64,000 nt of DNA. Origin: Hydractinia symbiolongicarpus (taxonomy: Eukaryota > Cnidaria > Hydrozoa > Anthoathecata > Hydractiniidae). Shown in pieces: positions 1-10,416 of the stretch (positions are counted from its first letter, which is position 1; each line of letters starts with the position of its first letter). Under the pieces are notes generated by a model, which was given only the letters and a program-made list of their open reading frames with translations, was not told the origin of the DNA and did no database searches. A program made the position numbers and the translations under genes. The stretch lies in the NCBI RefSeq assembly GCF_029227915.1, contig NC_079880.1:7008001-7072000 (forward strand), read 5' to 3'.

Positions 1-2234
1 GACCTAATTGAACTAACTTTGGACTGTGACCTGATAAATGTCATAAAGGAGACAATTGGACTTCAAGAAATAATATTATTCTTAATTTGACGTGATTACC
101 GGAACTCAGCGATTACACTGGGCGCTGTGGTAGCACTTCATTGTAAAATTTAGATTAATAAGTCATTTTTTACTGTGGGACCAATCCTAGCCGTTATGAC
201 GCGCTGAAGAATTAGCGACAGTTTCAAAAAGTACATTTCATTGACTTTCTAACGGTGTCAGTCCATTTGAGTTACAACAATTGGGTCACATACTCGTACC
301 AACATGTATTTAGCGATATTTTTCTGATATTACTAGGTTGCATCGGTTTTAACAATGAAACGATTGAGTGTGGGACTTAATTGAACTGACTTTGGACTGT
401 AACGTGATAAATGTTATAAGTGAGACAATTGGACTCCAAGAAATAACATTCTTCTTAATTTGACGTGATTGCCGGAACTCAGCGATTACAGTGGGCGCTG
501 TGGTAGCGCCTCATTTAAAGATTTAGATAAAAAAGTCAATTTTTACTGTGGGACCAATCCTATCTCTTAGCGCGCGCTGAAGAAATAGAGACAGTTTCAA
601 ATACTACATTTTATTGACTTTCTAACGGTATCAGTCCGTTTCAACTACAACAGTTGCGTCACATATTCGTACCAACATGTATTTAGTGATTTTTTCCGAT
701 ATTACTAAGTTGTATCGCTTTTAACAGTGAAACGATTGACTGTGGGACTTAATTGAACTGATTTTGGACTATGACTTTATAAATGTGATAAGTGAGACAA
801 TTGGACTCCAAGAAATAACCTTCTTCTTAATTTGACGTGATTGCCGAAACGCAGCGATTACACTGGGCGCTGTGGTAGCGCTTCATTTAAAAATTTAGAT
901 AAATAAGTCATTTTTACTTGGGGACCAATCCTAGCCGTTATCGCGCGCTGAAAATATAGCGACAGTTTCAAAAAGTACATATCATTGACTTTCTAACGGT
1001 GTCAGTCCGTTTGTGTTCCAACGGGTTGGTCACATATTCGTACCAACATGTATATAGCGATATTGTTCTGATTTTATTAGGTTGCATCGCTTTTAACAAT
1101 GAAACGATTGACTGTGGGACTTAATTGAACTGATTTTGGGCTGTGACCTTATAATTGTTGTAAGTGAGACAATTGGATTCCAAGAAATAACATTCTTCTT
1201 ATATTGACATGATTGCCGAAACTCAGCGATTATACTGGGCGCTGTGGTAGTGCTTCATTTAAAAATTTAGATAAATAAGTCAATTTTTACTGTGGGGCCA
1301 ATCCTAGCCCTTAGCGCGCTGAAAAAATAGAGACAGTTGTAAATACTACATTTTATTGACTTTCTAACGGTATCAGTCCGTTTCAACTACAACAGTTGCG
1401 TCACATATTCGTACCAACATGTATTTAGCGATATTTTTCTTATATTACTAGGTTGCATCGCTTTTAACAGTGAAACGATTGACTGTGGGACTTAATTGAA
1501 CTGATTTTGGACTATGACCTTATAAATGTGATAACTGAGACAATTGGACTGCAAGAAATAACATTCTTCTTAATTTGACATGATTGCCGGAACTCAGCGA
1601 TTACACTAAGCGCTGGGGTAGCGCTTTATTCAAAAATGTAGACAAATAAGTCATTTTGTGCTGTGGGACCAATCGTAGCCGTTAGGACGCGCAGAAGAAA
1701 TAGAGACAGATTCAAAAACTAGATTTCATTGACTTTCTCACGGTGTCAGTCCGTTTGTGTTATAACGGTTGCGTGACATATTCGTACCAACATGTATTTA
1801 GCGATATTTTTCTGACATTACTAGGTTGCATCGCTTTTAACAATAAAACGATTGACTGAGGGACCTAATTGAACTAACTTTGGACTGTGACCGGATAAAT
1901 GTCATAAAGGAGACAATTGGACTTCAAGAAATAATATTATTCTTAATTTGACGTGATTACCGGAACTCAGCGATTACACTGGGCGCTGTGGTAGCACTTC
2001 ATTGTAAAATTTAGATTAATAAGTCATTTTTTACTGTGGGACCAATCCTAGCCGTTACGACGCGCTGAAGAATTAGCGACAGTTTCAAAAACTACATTTC
2101 ATTGACTTTCTAACGGTGTCAGTCCGTTTGTGTTATAAGGGTTGCGTGACATATTCGTACCAACATGTATTTAGCGATATTTTTCTGACATTACTAGAAT
2201 GCATCGCTTTTAACAATAAAACGATTGACTGTGG
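1..2234 (+). repeat. Satellite HOR A, unit 1 (six monomers)
   Basis: First unit of a higher-order repeat of the 372-bp satellite; its first base matches positions 2235, 4469 and 7076. Monomers begin near 1, 374, 747, 1119, 1490 and 1862. The second monomer is a fusion: it opens like the monomer near 2608 and closes like the one near 2981, with the switch between about 533 and 562. The last monomer (1862-2234) opens like the first monomer of the unit and ends like the one before it, so it is also chimeric. The unit therefore lost one monomer and gained one relative to unit 2. No gene is visible. Confidence 0.9.
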
Positions 2235-4468
2235 GACCTAATTGAACTAACTTTGGACTGTGACCTGATAAATGTCATAAAGGAGACAATTGGACTTCAA
2301 GAAATAATATTATTCTTAATTTGACGTGATTACCGGAACTCAGCGATTACACTGGGCGCTGTGGTAGCACTTCATTGTAAAATTTAGATTAATTAGTCAT
2401 TTTTTACTGTGGGACCAATCCTAGCCGTTATGACGCGCTGAAGAATTAGCGACAGTTTCAAAAAGTACATTTCATTGACTTTCTAACGGTGTCAGTCCAT
2501 TTGAGTTACAACGATTGGGTCACATACTCGTACCAACATGTATTTAGCGATATTTTTCTGATATTACTAGGTTGCATCGGTTTTAACAATGAAACGATTG
2601 AGTGTGGGACTTAATTGAACTGACTTTGGACTGTAACGTGAAAAATGTTATAAGTGAGACAATTGGACTCCAAGAAATAACATTCTTCTTAATTTGACAT
2701 GATTGCCGGAACTTAGCGATTACAGTGGGCGCTGTGGTAGCGCCTCATTTAAAGATTTAGATAAAAAAGTCAATTTTTACTGTGGGACCAATCCTAGCCG
2801 TTATAGCGTGCTGAAAATATAGCGACAGTTTCAAAAAGTACATATCATTGACTTTCTAACGGTGTCAGTCCGTTTGTGTACCAACGGTTTGGTCACATAT
2901 TCGTACCAACATGTATTTAGCGATATTGTTCTGATTTTATTAGGTTGCATCGCTTTTAACAATGAAACGATTGACTGTGGGACTAAATTGAACTGATTTT
3001 GGGCTGTGACCTTATAATTGTTGTAAGTGAGACAATTGGATTCCAAGAAATAACATTCTTCTTAATTTGACATGATTGCCGAAACTCAGCAATTATACTG
3101 GGCGCTGTGGTAGTGCTTTATTTAAAAATTTAGATAAATAAGTCAATTTTTACTGTGGGACCAATCCTATCTCTTAGCGCGCGCTGAAGAAATAGAGACA
3201 GTTTCAAATACTACATTTTATTGACTTTCTAACGGTATCAGTCCGTTTCAACTACAACAGTTGCGTCACATATTCGTACCAACATGTATTTAGTGATTTT
3301 TTCCGATATAACTAAGTTGTATCGCTTTTAACAGTGAAACGATTGACTGTGGGACTTAATTGAACTGATTTTGGACTATGACTTTATAAATGTGATAAGT
3401 GAGACAATTGGACTCCAAGAAATAACCTTCTTCTTAATTTGACGTGATTGCCGAAACGCAGCGATTACACTGGGCGCTGTGGTAGCGCTTCATTTAAAAA
3501 TTTAGATAAATAAGTCATTTTTACTTGGGGACCAATCCTAGCCGTTATCGCGCGCTGAAGAAGTTGCGACAGTTTCAAAAAGTACATATCATTGACTTTC
3601 TAACGGTGTCAGTCCGTTTGTGTTCCAACGGGTTGGTCACATATTCGTACCAACATGTATATAGCGATATTGTTCTGATTTTATTAGGTTGCATCGCTTT
3701 TAACAATGAAACGATTGACTGTGGGACTTAATTGAATTGATTTTGGGCTGTGACCTTATAATTGTTGTAAGTGAGACAATTGGATACCAAGAAATAACAT
3801 TCTTCTTATATTGACATGATTGCCGAAACTCAGCGATTATACTGGGCGCTGTGGTAGTGCTTCATTTAAAAATTTAGATAAATAAGTCAATTTTTACTGT
3901 GGGGCCAATCCTAGCCCTTAGCGCGCTGAAAAAATAGAGACAGTTGTAAATACTACATTTTATTGACTTTCTAACGGTATCAGTCCGTTTCAACTACAAC
4001 AGTTGCGTCACATATTCGTACCAACATGTATTTAGCGATATTTTTCTTATATTACTAGGTTGCATCGTATTTAACAGTGAAACGATTGACTGTGGGACTT
4101 AATTGAACTGATTTTGGACTATGACCTTATAAATGTGATAAGTGAGACAATTGGACTGCAAGAAATAACATTCTTCTTAATTTGACATGATTGCCGGAAC
4201 TCAGCGATTACACTAAGCGCTGGGGTAGCGCTTTATTCAAAAATGTAGACAAATAAGTCATTTTGTGCTGTGGGACCAATCGTAGCCGTTAGGACGCGCA
4301 GAAGAAATAGAGACAGATTCAAAAACTAGATTTCATTGACTTTCTCACGGTGTCAGTCCGTTTGTGTTATAACGGTTGCGTGACATATTCGTACCAACAT
4401 GTATTTAGCGATATTTTTCTGACATTACTAGGTTGCATCGCTTTTAACAATAAAACGATTGACTGTGG
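2235..4468 (+). repeat. Satellite HOR A, unit 2 (six monomers, 2234 bp)
   Basis: Six monomers of 371-373 bp, aligned with unit 3 at a constant shift of 2234 bp with only scattered substitutions. It lacks the chimeric seventh monomer found at 1862-2234 and 6703-7075, so it may be the original hexamer form. Open frames on both strands within it recur at exactly the same shift in unit 3. They follow the repeat and do not indicate coding. Confidence 0.9.
3354..3726 (+). repeat. Representative satellite monomer (about 372 bp)
   Basis: One monomer counted from the near-universal GGGACTTAATTGAAC block. Landmarks follow in order. A dyad GCGCT-GTGGT-AGCGC lies at 3474-3488. A CpG-rich core (TATCGCGCGCTGAAG) lies near 3547. 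The block ATTCGTACCAACATGT, containing the palindrome ACATGT, lies near 3644-3659. A second dyad, AGCGAT ... ATCGCT, lies at 3663-3698. AACGATTGACTGTGGGAC closes the period. These blocks recur at the same phase in most monomers, while the stretch between the first two landmarks and the GTCCGTTTGAGTTACAAC region vary most. Nothing in it looks like a gene or RNA polymerase III promoter. Confidence 0.85.
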
Positions 4469-7075
4469 GACCTAATTGAACTAACTTTGGACTGTGACCT
4501 GATAAATGTCACAAAGGAGACAATTGGACTTCAAGAAATAATATTATTCTTAATTTGACGTGATTACCGGAACTCAGCGATTACACTGGGCGCTGTGGTA
4601 GCACTTCATTGTAAAATTTAGATTAATAAGTCATTTTTTACTGTGGGACCAATCCTAGCCGTTATGACGCGCTGAAGAATTAGCGACAGTTTCAAAAAGT
4701 ACATTTCATTGACTTTCTAACGGTGTCAGTCCATTTGAGTTAAAACGATTGGGTCACATACTCGTACCAACATGTATTTAGCGATATTTTTCTGATATTA
4801 CTAGGTTGCATCGGTTTTAACAATGAAACGATTGAGTGTGGGACTTAATTGAACTGACTTTGGACTGTAACGTGATAAATGTTATAAGTGAGACAATTGG
4901 ACTCCAAGAAATAACATTCTTCTTAATTTGACGTGATTGCCGGAACTCAGCGATTACAGTGGGCGCTGTGGTAGCGCCTCATTTAAAGATTTAGATAAAA
5001 AAGTCAATTTTTACTGTGGGACCAATCCTAGCCGTTATAGCGTGCTGAAAATATAGCGACAGTTTCAAAAAGTACATATCATTGACTTTCTAACGGTGTC
5101 AGTCCGTTTGTGTACCAACGGTTTGGTCACATATTCGTACCAACATGTATTTAGCGATATTGTTCTGATTTTATTAGGTTGCATCGCTTTTAACAATGAA
5201 ACGATTGACTGTGGGACTAAATTGAACTGATTTTGGGCTGTGACCTTATAATTGTTGTAAGTGAGACAATTGGATTCCAAGAAATAACATTCTTCTTAAT
5301 TTGACATGATTGCCGAAACTCAGCGATTATACTGGGCGCTGTGGTAGTGCTTTATTTAAAAATTTAGATAAATAAGTCAATTTTTACTGTGGGACCAATC
5401 CTATCTCTTAGCGCGCGCTGAAGAAATAGAGACAGTTTCAAATACTACATTTTATTGACTTTCTAACGGTATCAGTCCGTTTCAACTACAACAGTTGCGT
5501 CACATATTCGTACCAACATGTATTTAGTGATTTTTTCCGATATTACTAAGTTGTATCGCTTTTAACAGTGAAACGATTGACTGTGGGACTTAATTGAACT
5601 GATTTTGGACTATGACTTTATAAATGTGATAAGTGAGACAATTGGACTCCAAGAAATAACCTTCTTCTTAATTTGACGTGATTGCCGAAACGCAGCGATT
5701 ACACTGGGCGCTGTGGTAGCGCTTCATTTAAAAATTTAGATAAATAAGTCATTTTTACTTGGGGACCAATCCTAGCCGTTATCGCGCGCTGAAGAAGTTG
5801 CGACAGTTTCAAAAAGTACATATCATTGACTTTCTAACGGTGTCAGTCCGTTTGTGTTCCAACGGGTTGGTCACATATTCGTACCAACATGTATATAGCG
5901 ATATTGTTCTGATTTTATTAGGTTGCATCGCTTTTAACAATGAAACGATTGACTGTGGGACTTAATTGAACTGATTTTGGGCTGTGACCTTATAATTGTT
6001 GTAAGTGAGACAATTGGATTCCAAGAAATAACATTCTTCTTATATTGACATGATTGCCGAAACTCAGCGATTATACTGGGCGCTGTGGTAGTGCTTCATT
6101 TAAAAATTTAGATAAATAAGTCAATTTTTACTGTGGGGCCAATCCTAGCCCTTAGCGCGCTGAAAAAATAGAGACAGTTGTAAATACTACATTTTATTGA
6201 CTTTCTAACGGTATCAGTCCGTTTCAACTACAACAGTTGCGTCACATATTCGTACCAACATGTATTTAGCGATATTTTTCTTATATTACTAGGTTGCATC
6301 GCTTTTAACAGTGAAACGATTGACTGTGGGACTTAATTGAACTGATTTTGGACTATGACCTTATAAATGTGATAAGTGAGACAATTGGACTGCAAGAAAT
6401 AACATTCTTCTTAATTTGACATGATTGCCGGAACTCAGCGATTACACTAAGCGCTGGGGTAGCGCTTTATTCAAAAATGTAGACAAATAAGTCATTTTGT
6501 GCTGTGGGACCAATCGTAGCCGTTAGGACGCGCAGAAGAAATAGAGACAGATTCAAAAACTAGATTTCATTGACTTTCTCACGGTGTCAGTCCGTTTGTG
6601 TTATAACGGTTGCGTGACATATTCGTACCAACATGTATTTAGCGATATTTTTCTGACATTACTAGGTTGCATCGCTTTTAACAATAAAACGATTGACTGT
6701 GGGACCTAATTGAACTAACTTTGGACTGTGACCTGATAAATGTCATAAAGGAGACAATTGGACTTCAAGAAATAATATTATTCTTAATTTGACGTGATTA
6801 CCGGAACTCAGCGATTACACTGGGCGCTGTGGTAGCACTTCATTGTAAAATTTAGATTAATAAGTCATTTTTTACTGTGGGACCAATCCTAGCCGTTACG
6901 ACGCGCTGAAGAATTAGCGACAGTTTCAAAAACTACATTTCATTGACTTTCTAACGGTGTCAGTCCGTTTGTGTTATAAGGGTTGCGTGACATATTCGTA
7001 CCAACATGTATTTAGCGATATTTTTCTGACATTACTAGAATGCATCGCTTTTAACAATAAAACGATTGACTGTGG
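4469..7075 (+). repeat. Satellite HOR A, unit 3 (seven monomers, 2607 bp)
   Basis: The first 2234 bp match unit 2 monomer by monomer. A seventh monomer, 6703-7075, follows. Its first half is like the unit's first monomer (GACCTAATTGAACTAAC start, CATAAAGGAGAC variant). Its second half is like the sixth monomer (GTTATAA before TTGCGTGAC, CTGACATTACT). This is the longest form of the HOR. Confidence 0.9.
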
Positions 7076-8078
7076 GACCTAATTGAACTAACTTTGGACT
7101 GTGACCTGATAAATGTCATAAAGGAGACAATTGGACTTCAAGAAATAATATTATTCTTAATTTGACGTGATTACCGGAACTCAGCGATTACACTGGGCGC
7201 TGTGGTAGCACTTCATTGTAAAATTTAGATTAATAAGTCATTTTTTACTGTGGGACCAATCCTAGCCGTTATGACGCGCTGAAGAATTAGCGACAGTTTC
7301 AAAAAGTACATTTCATTGACTTTCTAACGGTGTCAGTCCATTTGAGTTACAACGATTGGGTCACATACTCGTACCAACATGTATTTAGCGATATTTTTCT
7401 GATATTACTAGGTTGCATCGGTTTTAACAATGAAACGATTGAGTGTGGGACTTAATTGAACTGACTTTGGACTGTAACGTGATAAATGTTATAAGTGAGA
7501 CAATTGGACTCCAAGAAATAACATTCTTCTTAATTTGACATGATTGCCGGAACTCAGCGATTACAGTGGGCGCTGTGGTAGCGCCTCATTTAAAGATTTA
7601 GATAAGAAAGTCAATTTTTACTGTGGGACCAATCCTAGCCGTTATAGCGTGCTGAAAATATAGCGACAGCTTCAAAAAGTACATATCATTGACTTTCTAA
7701 TGGTGTCAGTCCGTTTTTGTACCAACGGTTTGGTCACATATTCGTACCAACATGTATTTAGCGATATTGTTCTGATTTTATTAGGTTGCATCGCTTTTAA
7801 CTATGAAACGATTGACTGTGGGACTAAATTGATCTGATTTTGGGCTGTGACCTTATAATTGTTGTAAGTGAGACAATTGGATTCCAAGAAAGAACATTCT
7901 TCTTAATTTGACATGATTGCCGAAACTCAGCGATTATACTGGGCGCTGTGGTAGTGCTTCATTTAAAAATTTAGATAAATAAGTCAATTTTTACTGTGGG
8001 ACCAATCCTATCTCTTAGCGCGCGCTGAAGAAATAGAGACAGTTTCAAATACTACACTTTATTGACTTTCTAACGGTA

Positions 8079-8080
<2 letters not shown>
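7076..8080 (+). repeat. Satellite HOR A, unit 4, interrupted by the LINE
   Basis: Two full monomers plus about 260 bp of a third (from about 7822), matching the start of unit 2 at a constant offset. The third monomer stops at TAACGGTATC (8071-8080), where the LINE tail begins. It resumes at about 10301 with the expected next bases ATCAGTCCGTTTCAAC. Unit 4 is therefore cut by a transposon, not by an internal deletion. Confidence 0.85.

Positions 8081-8114
<34 letters not shown>
8081..8114 (-). repeat. (ATT)n tail of the LINE
   Basis: About eleven ATT units on the plus strand, (AAT)n in element orientation, directly joined to satellite sequence GGTATC. Simple-repeat 3' tails in place of poly-A are known for I, CR1 and L2-type LINEs. 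The tail fixes the orientation and the 3' edge of the insertion. Confidence 0.9.
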
Positions 8115-8115
<1 letters not shown>

Positions 8116-8439
8116 ACATATATTTGGCATCCATAATTTACAAATGGTTCTTCTGCCTACAAAAAAATAAAAACTATAAAAATCTATAAAATCTATAAGA
8201 TCAGTAAAAAAATATATTGAATCTAAGTGCATAATGAAATAAATGGGCTCACAGAGTACGAAATGGTGCCGGTAGAGTAAGTAGACACATTAAACAAGAG
8301 AAAGAAAAAAAAAAAAAAAGAAGAGACTAATTAAAAATAAATAAATAGATGGCACCGATGTAAGGACACACAAAAAAGGTAGAACTATAATGAAAAGATG
8401 GGGGGAAATAGGTAGCCTACATGCATAGAGTTATTCACG
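8115..8439 (-). other. LINE 3' untranslated region
   Basis: AT-rich non-coding stretch between the TAA stop (8440-8442) and the microsatellite tail. It includes a run of 15 A on the plus strand (8305-8319), poly-T in element orientation. It has no satellite similarity. It probably carries the RNA end recognised by the reverse transcriptase, but no specific structure could be confirmed by eye. Confidence 0.7.
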
Positions 8440-10041
8440 TTATTTGGATAAAAGTTTGCACAAAGCACTATCGTGTAAAAATAATTTGACTTTTTTGATA
8501 AATTCTTTATGGTTGACAACGGAACGAATATTGCCAGGAAGATCATTAAACAACGCTGATGAGCAATCCATAAACGTTTTTCGGAATGTGTCGCTTTGCA
8601 GTTTATTTTTGTTTTCTGCATCAGATCGCAGGCTTCGACCATTTTTGTACCATTTCAGTGTAAGGTATTCAGGTGAGCATTCGTCATACAACACCTTGTG
8701 TGCCAGTTTTAGTGTCGATAAATTTACACGCTCTTGCACTGGCAGCCATTTCAGTATTACTAACACATCGTTAGTGGAAGCATATCTCTGAAGAACAAAG
8801 CTGGCAGCGACATTTAGAACTCTTTGTAACCTTTTCATTTGATATTGTGGAATATTATTATAGACAAGATTTCCGTAGTCTATCTTTGATAATATCAGTG
8901 CTTCAGCGAGATTCTTTCTCACCTGAAAAGGTGCCAAACGTTTCAATCGCTTTAATGTCGAAATCGTAGCGTATGATGATCTAATGATGTTATTCACATG
9001 TGTAGACCACGTCATATGTTCATCGAATGTTATGCCCAGTATTTTGAGAGAGGATACCCGCTCAATCTCAGCACCATTACTATGGAATTTGAATAAGTTA
9101 CTGAAGTTTAAATTGTTTATACAGCTTAACTGGCTTGTCGAGTACATAATTGATTTTGTCTTTATGGAATTAAACATCAGATTGTTTATCTTTGACCATG
9201 TTGTTATTTGGTTAATGTCACTTTGAAGCTTTGCTGTTGCGATATCCATTTCTTTTAGTTTGAAGTGTATGTAAAGATTTGTGTCATCTGCGTACTGGAT
9301 AGAATTACACGACGAATTCAACGATAGGTCAGAGACATAGATGTTGAACAAGATCGGACAAAGAATAGATCCCTGGGGAACACCGTATTTGATCAGCAAG
9401 GTGTCCGATTTTTTGTCATCAATTTGCACAAACTGCTGGCGATTTGACAAATAGTTAGAGATCAAATTGATGAATGCAGGAGACATTTGGAGTTTCTTCA
9501 ACTTATTAATCAGAACGTCATATTTCACAGTATCAAATGCGTTGGAGTAATCTGCTGACACTGATAAAGTTACTTCACCTCTTTGCATAGCCTTCAAAAT
9601 GTCGTCCTTTAATTTTAAGAGTATCGTGATGCACGAGTGACCTTTGCGAAAACCAGATTGAGTTGAAGCGTAAATGTTATATCTATCAATGAAGTCACAA
9701 AGCTGTGATAAAATGACTTTCTCATATACTTTCGACAGTACAGGAAGTATTGATATTGGACGAAAATCTTCTAGTTGTGAAGCACCTGGAACTTTAGGTA
9801 CCGGACAGATACGTGATTTCTTCCAGCATGTTGGAAATACGTTTGCATCGATGCAGTTATTCAAAATCTTTGTTAGGACTGGCAACAATTGGGCTGCGAC
9901 AGGTTTTATAAATTTTGCTGGTATGTTATCACCACCAGTAGAGCAATCACTTCTCAATGAATTCAAATGTTTGAGAACATCCTCTTGGGTAGCGTGACGA
10001 AGGTCAAATAAATCCATTGCCGGTACAGCCTCATCATTCAT
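8440..10041 (-). CDS. LINE reverse transcriptase (ORF2 C-terminal part)
   Basis: A 533-residue reading frame without internal stop encodes an RNA-directed DNA polymerase that would copy LINE RNA at the nicked target. Motifs seen: substrate-recognition segment with STGGDNIPAKF (about 34-44), FRPIS (93-97), SGFRKGHS (129-136), first catalytic aspartate in SADYSNAFDT (D164), GVPQGS (220-225) and the YADD active site (250-253). A LGITFDEHMTWS block (335-346) and a C-terminal region with WLPVQERVN (432-440) and an LPGNIRS segment (501-507) are typical of CR1/L2-type LINE proteins. The endonuclease is missing, so the copy cannot move on its own. The ATG at 10041 is only the first methionine after an in-frame stop; the family's natural protein starts far upstream. 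I infer that it is a dead but fairly young copy. Confidence 0.85.
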   Translation of the reverse strand: MNDEAVPAMDLFDLRHATQEDVLKHLNSLRSDCSTGGDNIPAKFIKPVAAQLLPVLTKILNNCIDANVFPTCWKKSRICPVPKVPGASQLEDFRPISILPVLSKVYEKVILSQLCDFIDRYNIYASTQSGFRKGHSCITILLKLKDDILKAMQRGEVTLSVSADYSNAFDTVKYDVLINKLKKLQMSPAFINLISNYLSNRQQFVQIDDKKSDTLLIKYGVPQGSILCPILFNIYVSDLSLNSSCNSIQYADDTNLYIHFKLKEMDIATAKLQSDINQITTWSKINNLMFNSIKTKSIMYSTSQLSCINNLNFSNLFKFHSNGAEIERVSSLKILGITFDEHMTWSTHVNNIIRSSYATISTLKRLKRLAPFQVRKNLAEALILSKIDYGNLVYNNIPQYQMKRLQRVLNVAASFVLQRYASTNDVLVILKWLPVQERVNLSTLKLAHKVLYDECSPEYLTLKWYKNGRSLRSDAENKNKLQSDTFRKTFMDCSSALFNDLPGNIRSVVNHKEFIKKVKLFLHDSALCKLLSK

Positions 10042-10290
10042 GGTGGGAGAAATGTTTAACTCATTTGCATTGCTTAACTTTATTGCAATGGAATTGAAAT
10101 AATCATTGATGGTATCGGGATTCTGCCTGATTTGTTTGAACTGTGGTTTAATAATAGTTCTTATGGTTTTCCATACTTCCTTTGAACGGTTACTTGATCA
10201 AGCCTTTTGATAGAAGGTTCTTCTAGAGTGTTTGATAGCCTTCTTCAATTTATTTCTCGTTTCAACATACTCATGTTTAGCCTCTCTGTC
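10042..10290 (-). pseudogene. LINE linker remnant upstream of the RT frame
   Basis: The same frame continues upstream of the first ATG. Translating the minus strand gives a basic linker (REAKHEYVETRNKLKK, then KHSRRTFYQKA), an in-frame TGA at 10198-10200, then NRSKEVWKTIR and a stretch leading into the RT. The spacing and the KEVWKTIR and NDYFNSI-like segments fit the region between endonuclease and RT in LINE proteins. The TGA stands where a tryptophan codon would be plausible, which suggests one point mutation. The frame then meets the 5' truncation near 10290-10300. The seen coding match supports a remnant; the ancestral residue is inferred. Confidence 0.75.
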
Positions 10291-10310
10291 ATCAGTCCGT
10301 ATCAGTCCGT
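10291..10310. repeat. 10-bp tandem duplication at the LINE 5' junction
   Basis: ATCAGTCCGT occurs twice in a row. The second copy is the expected satellite continuation; the first adjoins LINE coding sequence. It may be a template-switch or partial target-site duplication formed when the truncated cDNA end was joined. Chance identity with the LINE coding sequence is possible but less likely for ten bases. Confidence 0.7.
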
Positions 10311-10416
10311 TTCAACTACAACAGTTGCGTCACATATTCGTACCAACATGTATTTAGTGATTTTTTCCGACATTACTAAGTTGTATCGCTTTTAACGGTG
10401 AAACGATTGACTGTGG
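10301..10416 (+). repeat. Right half of the LINE-interrupted monomer
   Basis: Continues the monomer broken at 8080. It contains TCAACTACAACAGTTGCG and TAGTGATTTTTTCCGA, the variants expected for the third monomer of HOR A (compare 3250-3350 and 5480-5580). This confirms that the LINE was inserted into an existing HOR A monomer. Confidence 0.85.

Larger units (their letters stand above)
8081..10300 (-). mobile_element. 5'-truncated non-LTR retrotransposon (LINE, CR1/L2-like)
   Basis: This 2.2-kb insertion splits a satellite monomer. Read on the minus strand it runs from a truncated 5' end (near 10300) through the end of an EN-RT linker, a reverse-transcriptase domain with all main motifs, a LINE C-terminal region and a 3' untranslated region of about 325 bp to a microsatellite tail at 8081-8114. 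No apurinic endonuclease domain or first ORF is present, as expected when target-primed reverse transcription stops early. The flanks rejoin as TAACGGTATC and AGTCCGTTTC. No long target-site duplication is clear: GTATC(A) occurs at both edges. A 10-bp tandem duplication (ATCAGTCCGT, 10291-10310) sits at the 5' junction. Clade assignment is tentative. Confidence 0.92.

Noticed and set aside
2831-3046. Open frame of 71 residues on the minus strand, repeated at 5065 and, diverged, at 11386 and 17646
   Set aside because: It tracks the satellite period, has no domain or conserved start context, and is closed by stops in most monomers.
3644-3661. Possible CENP-B box in ATTCGTACCAACATGT
   Set aside because: It shares TTCG, four bases, then A with the box consensus, but lacks the required CGGG; ATGT stands there instead.
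3354-3726. Internal dimer structure (two 186-bp halves) in the monomer
   Set aside because: Comparing the halves by eye gave only short matches such as ATTGACT; this is not enough to claim an ancestral half-monomer.
3525-3731. Open frame of 68 residues on the plus strand, repeated at 5759, 12453, 14316, 15059 and 21634
   Set aside because: It occurs in the same phase of one monomer type only, is destroyed by ordinary monomer variation elsewhere, and overlaps opposite-strand frames in sister monomers. Composition explains it.
8444-8791. Plus-strand frames at 8444, 8984, 9674 and 10207 and the minus-strand frame at 8385
   Set aside because: Shadows of the LINE coding sequence in other frames; none has a domain.
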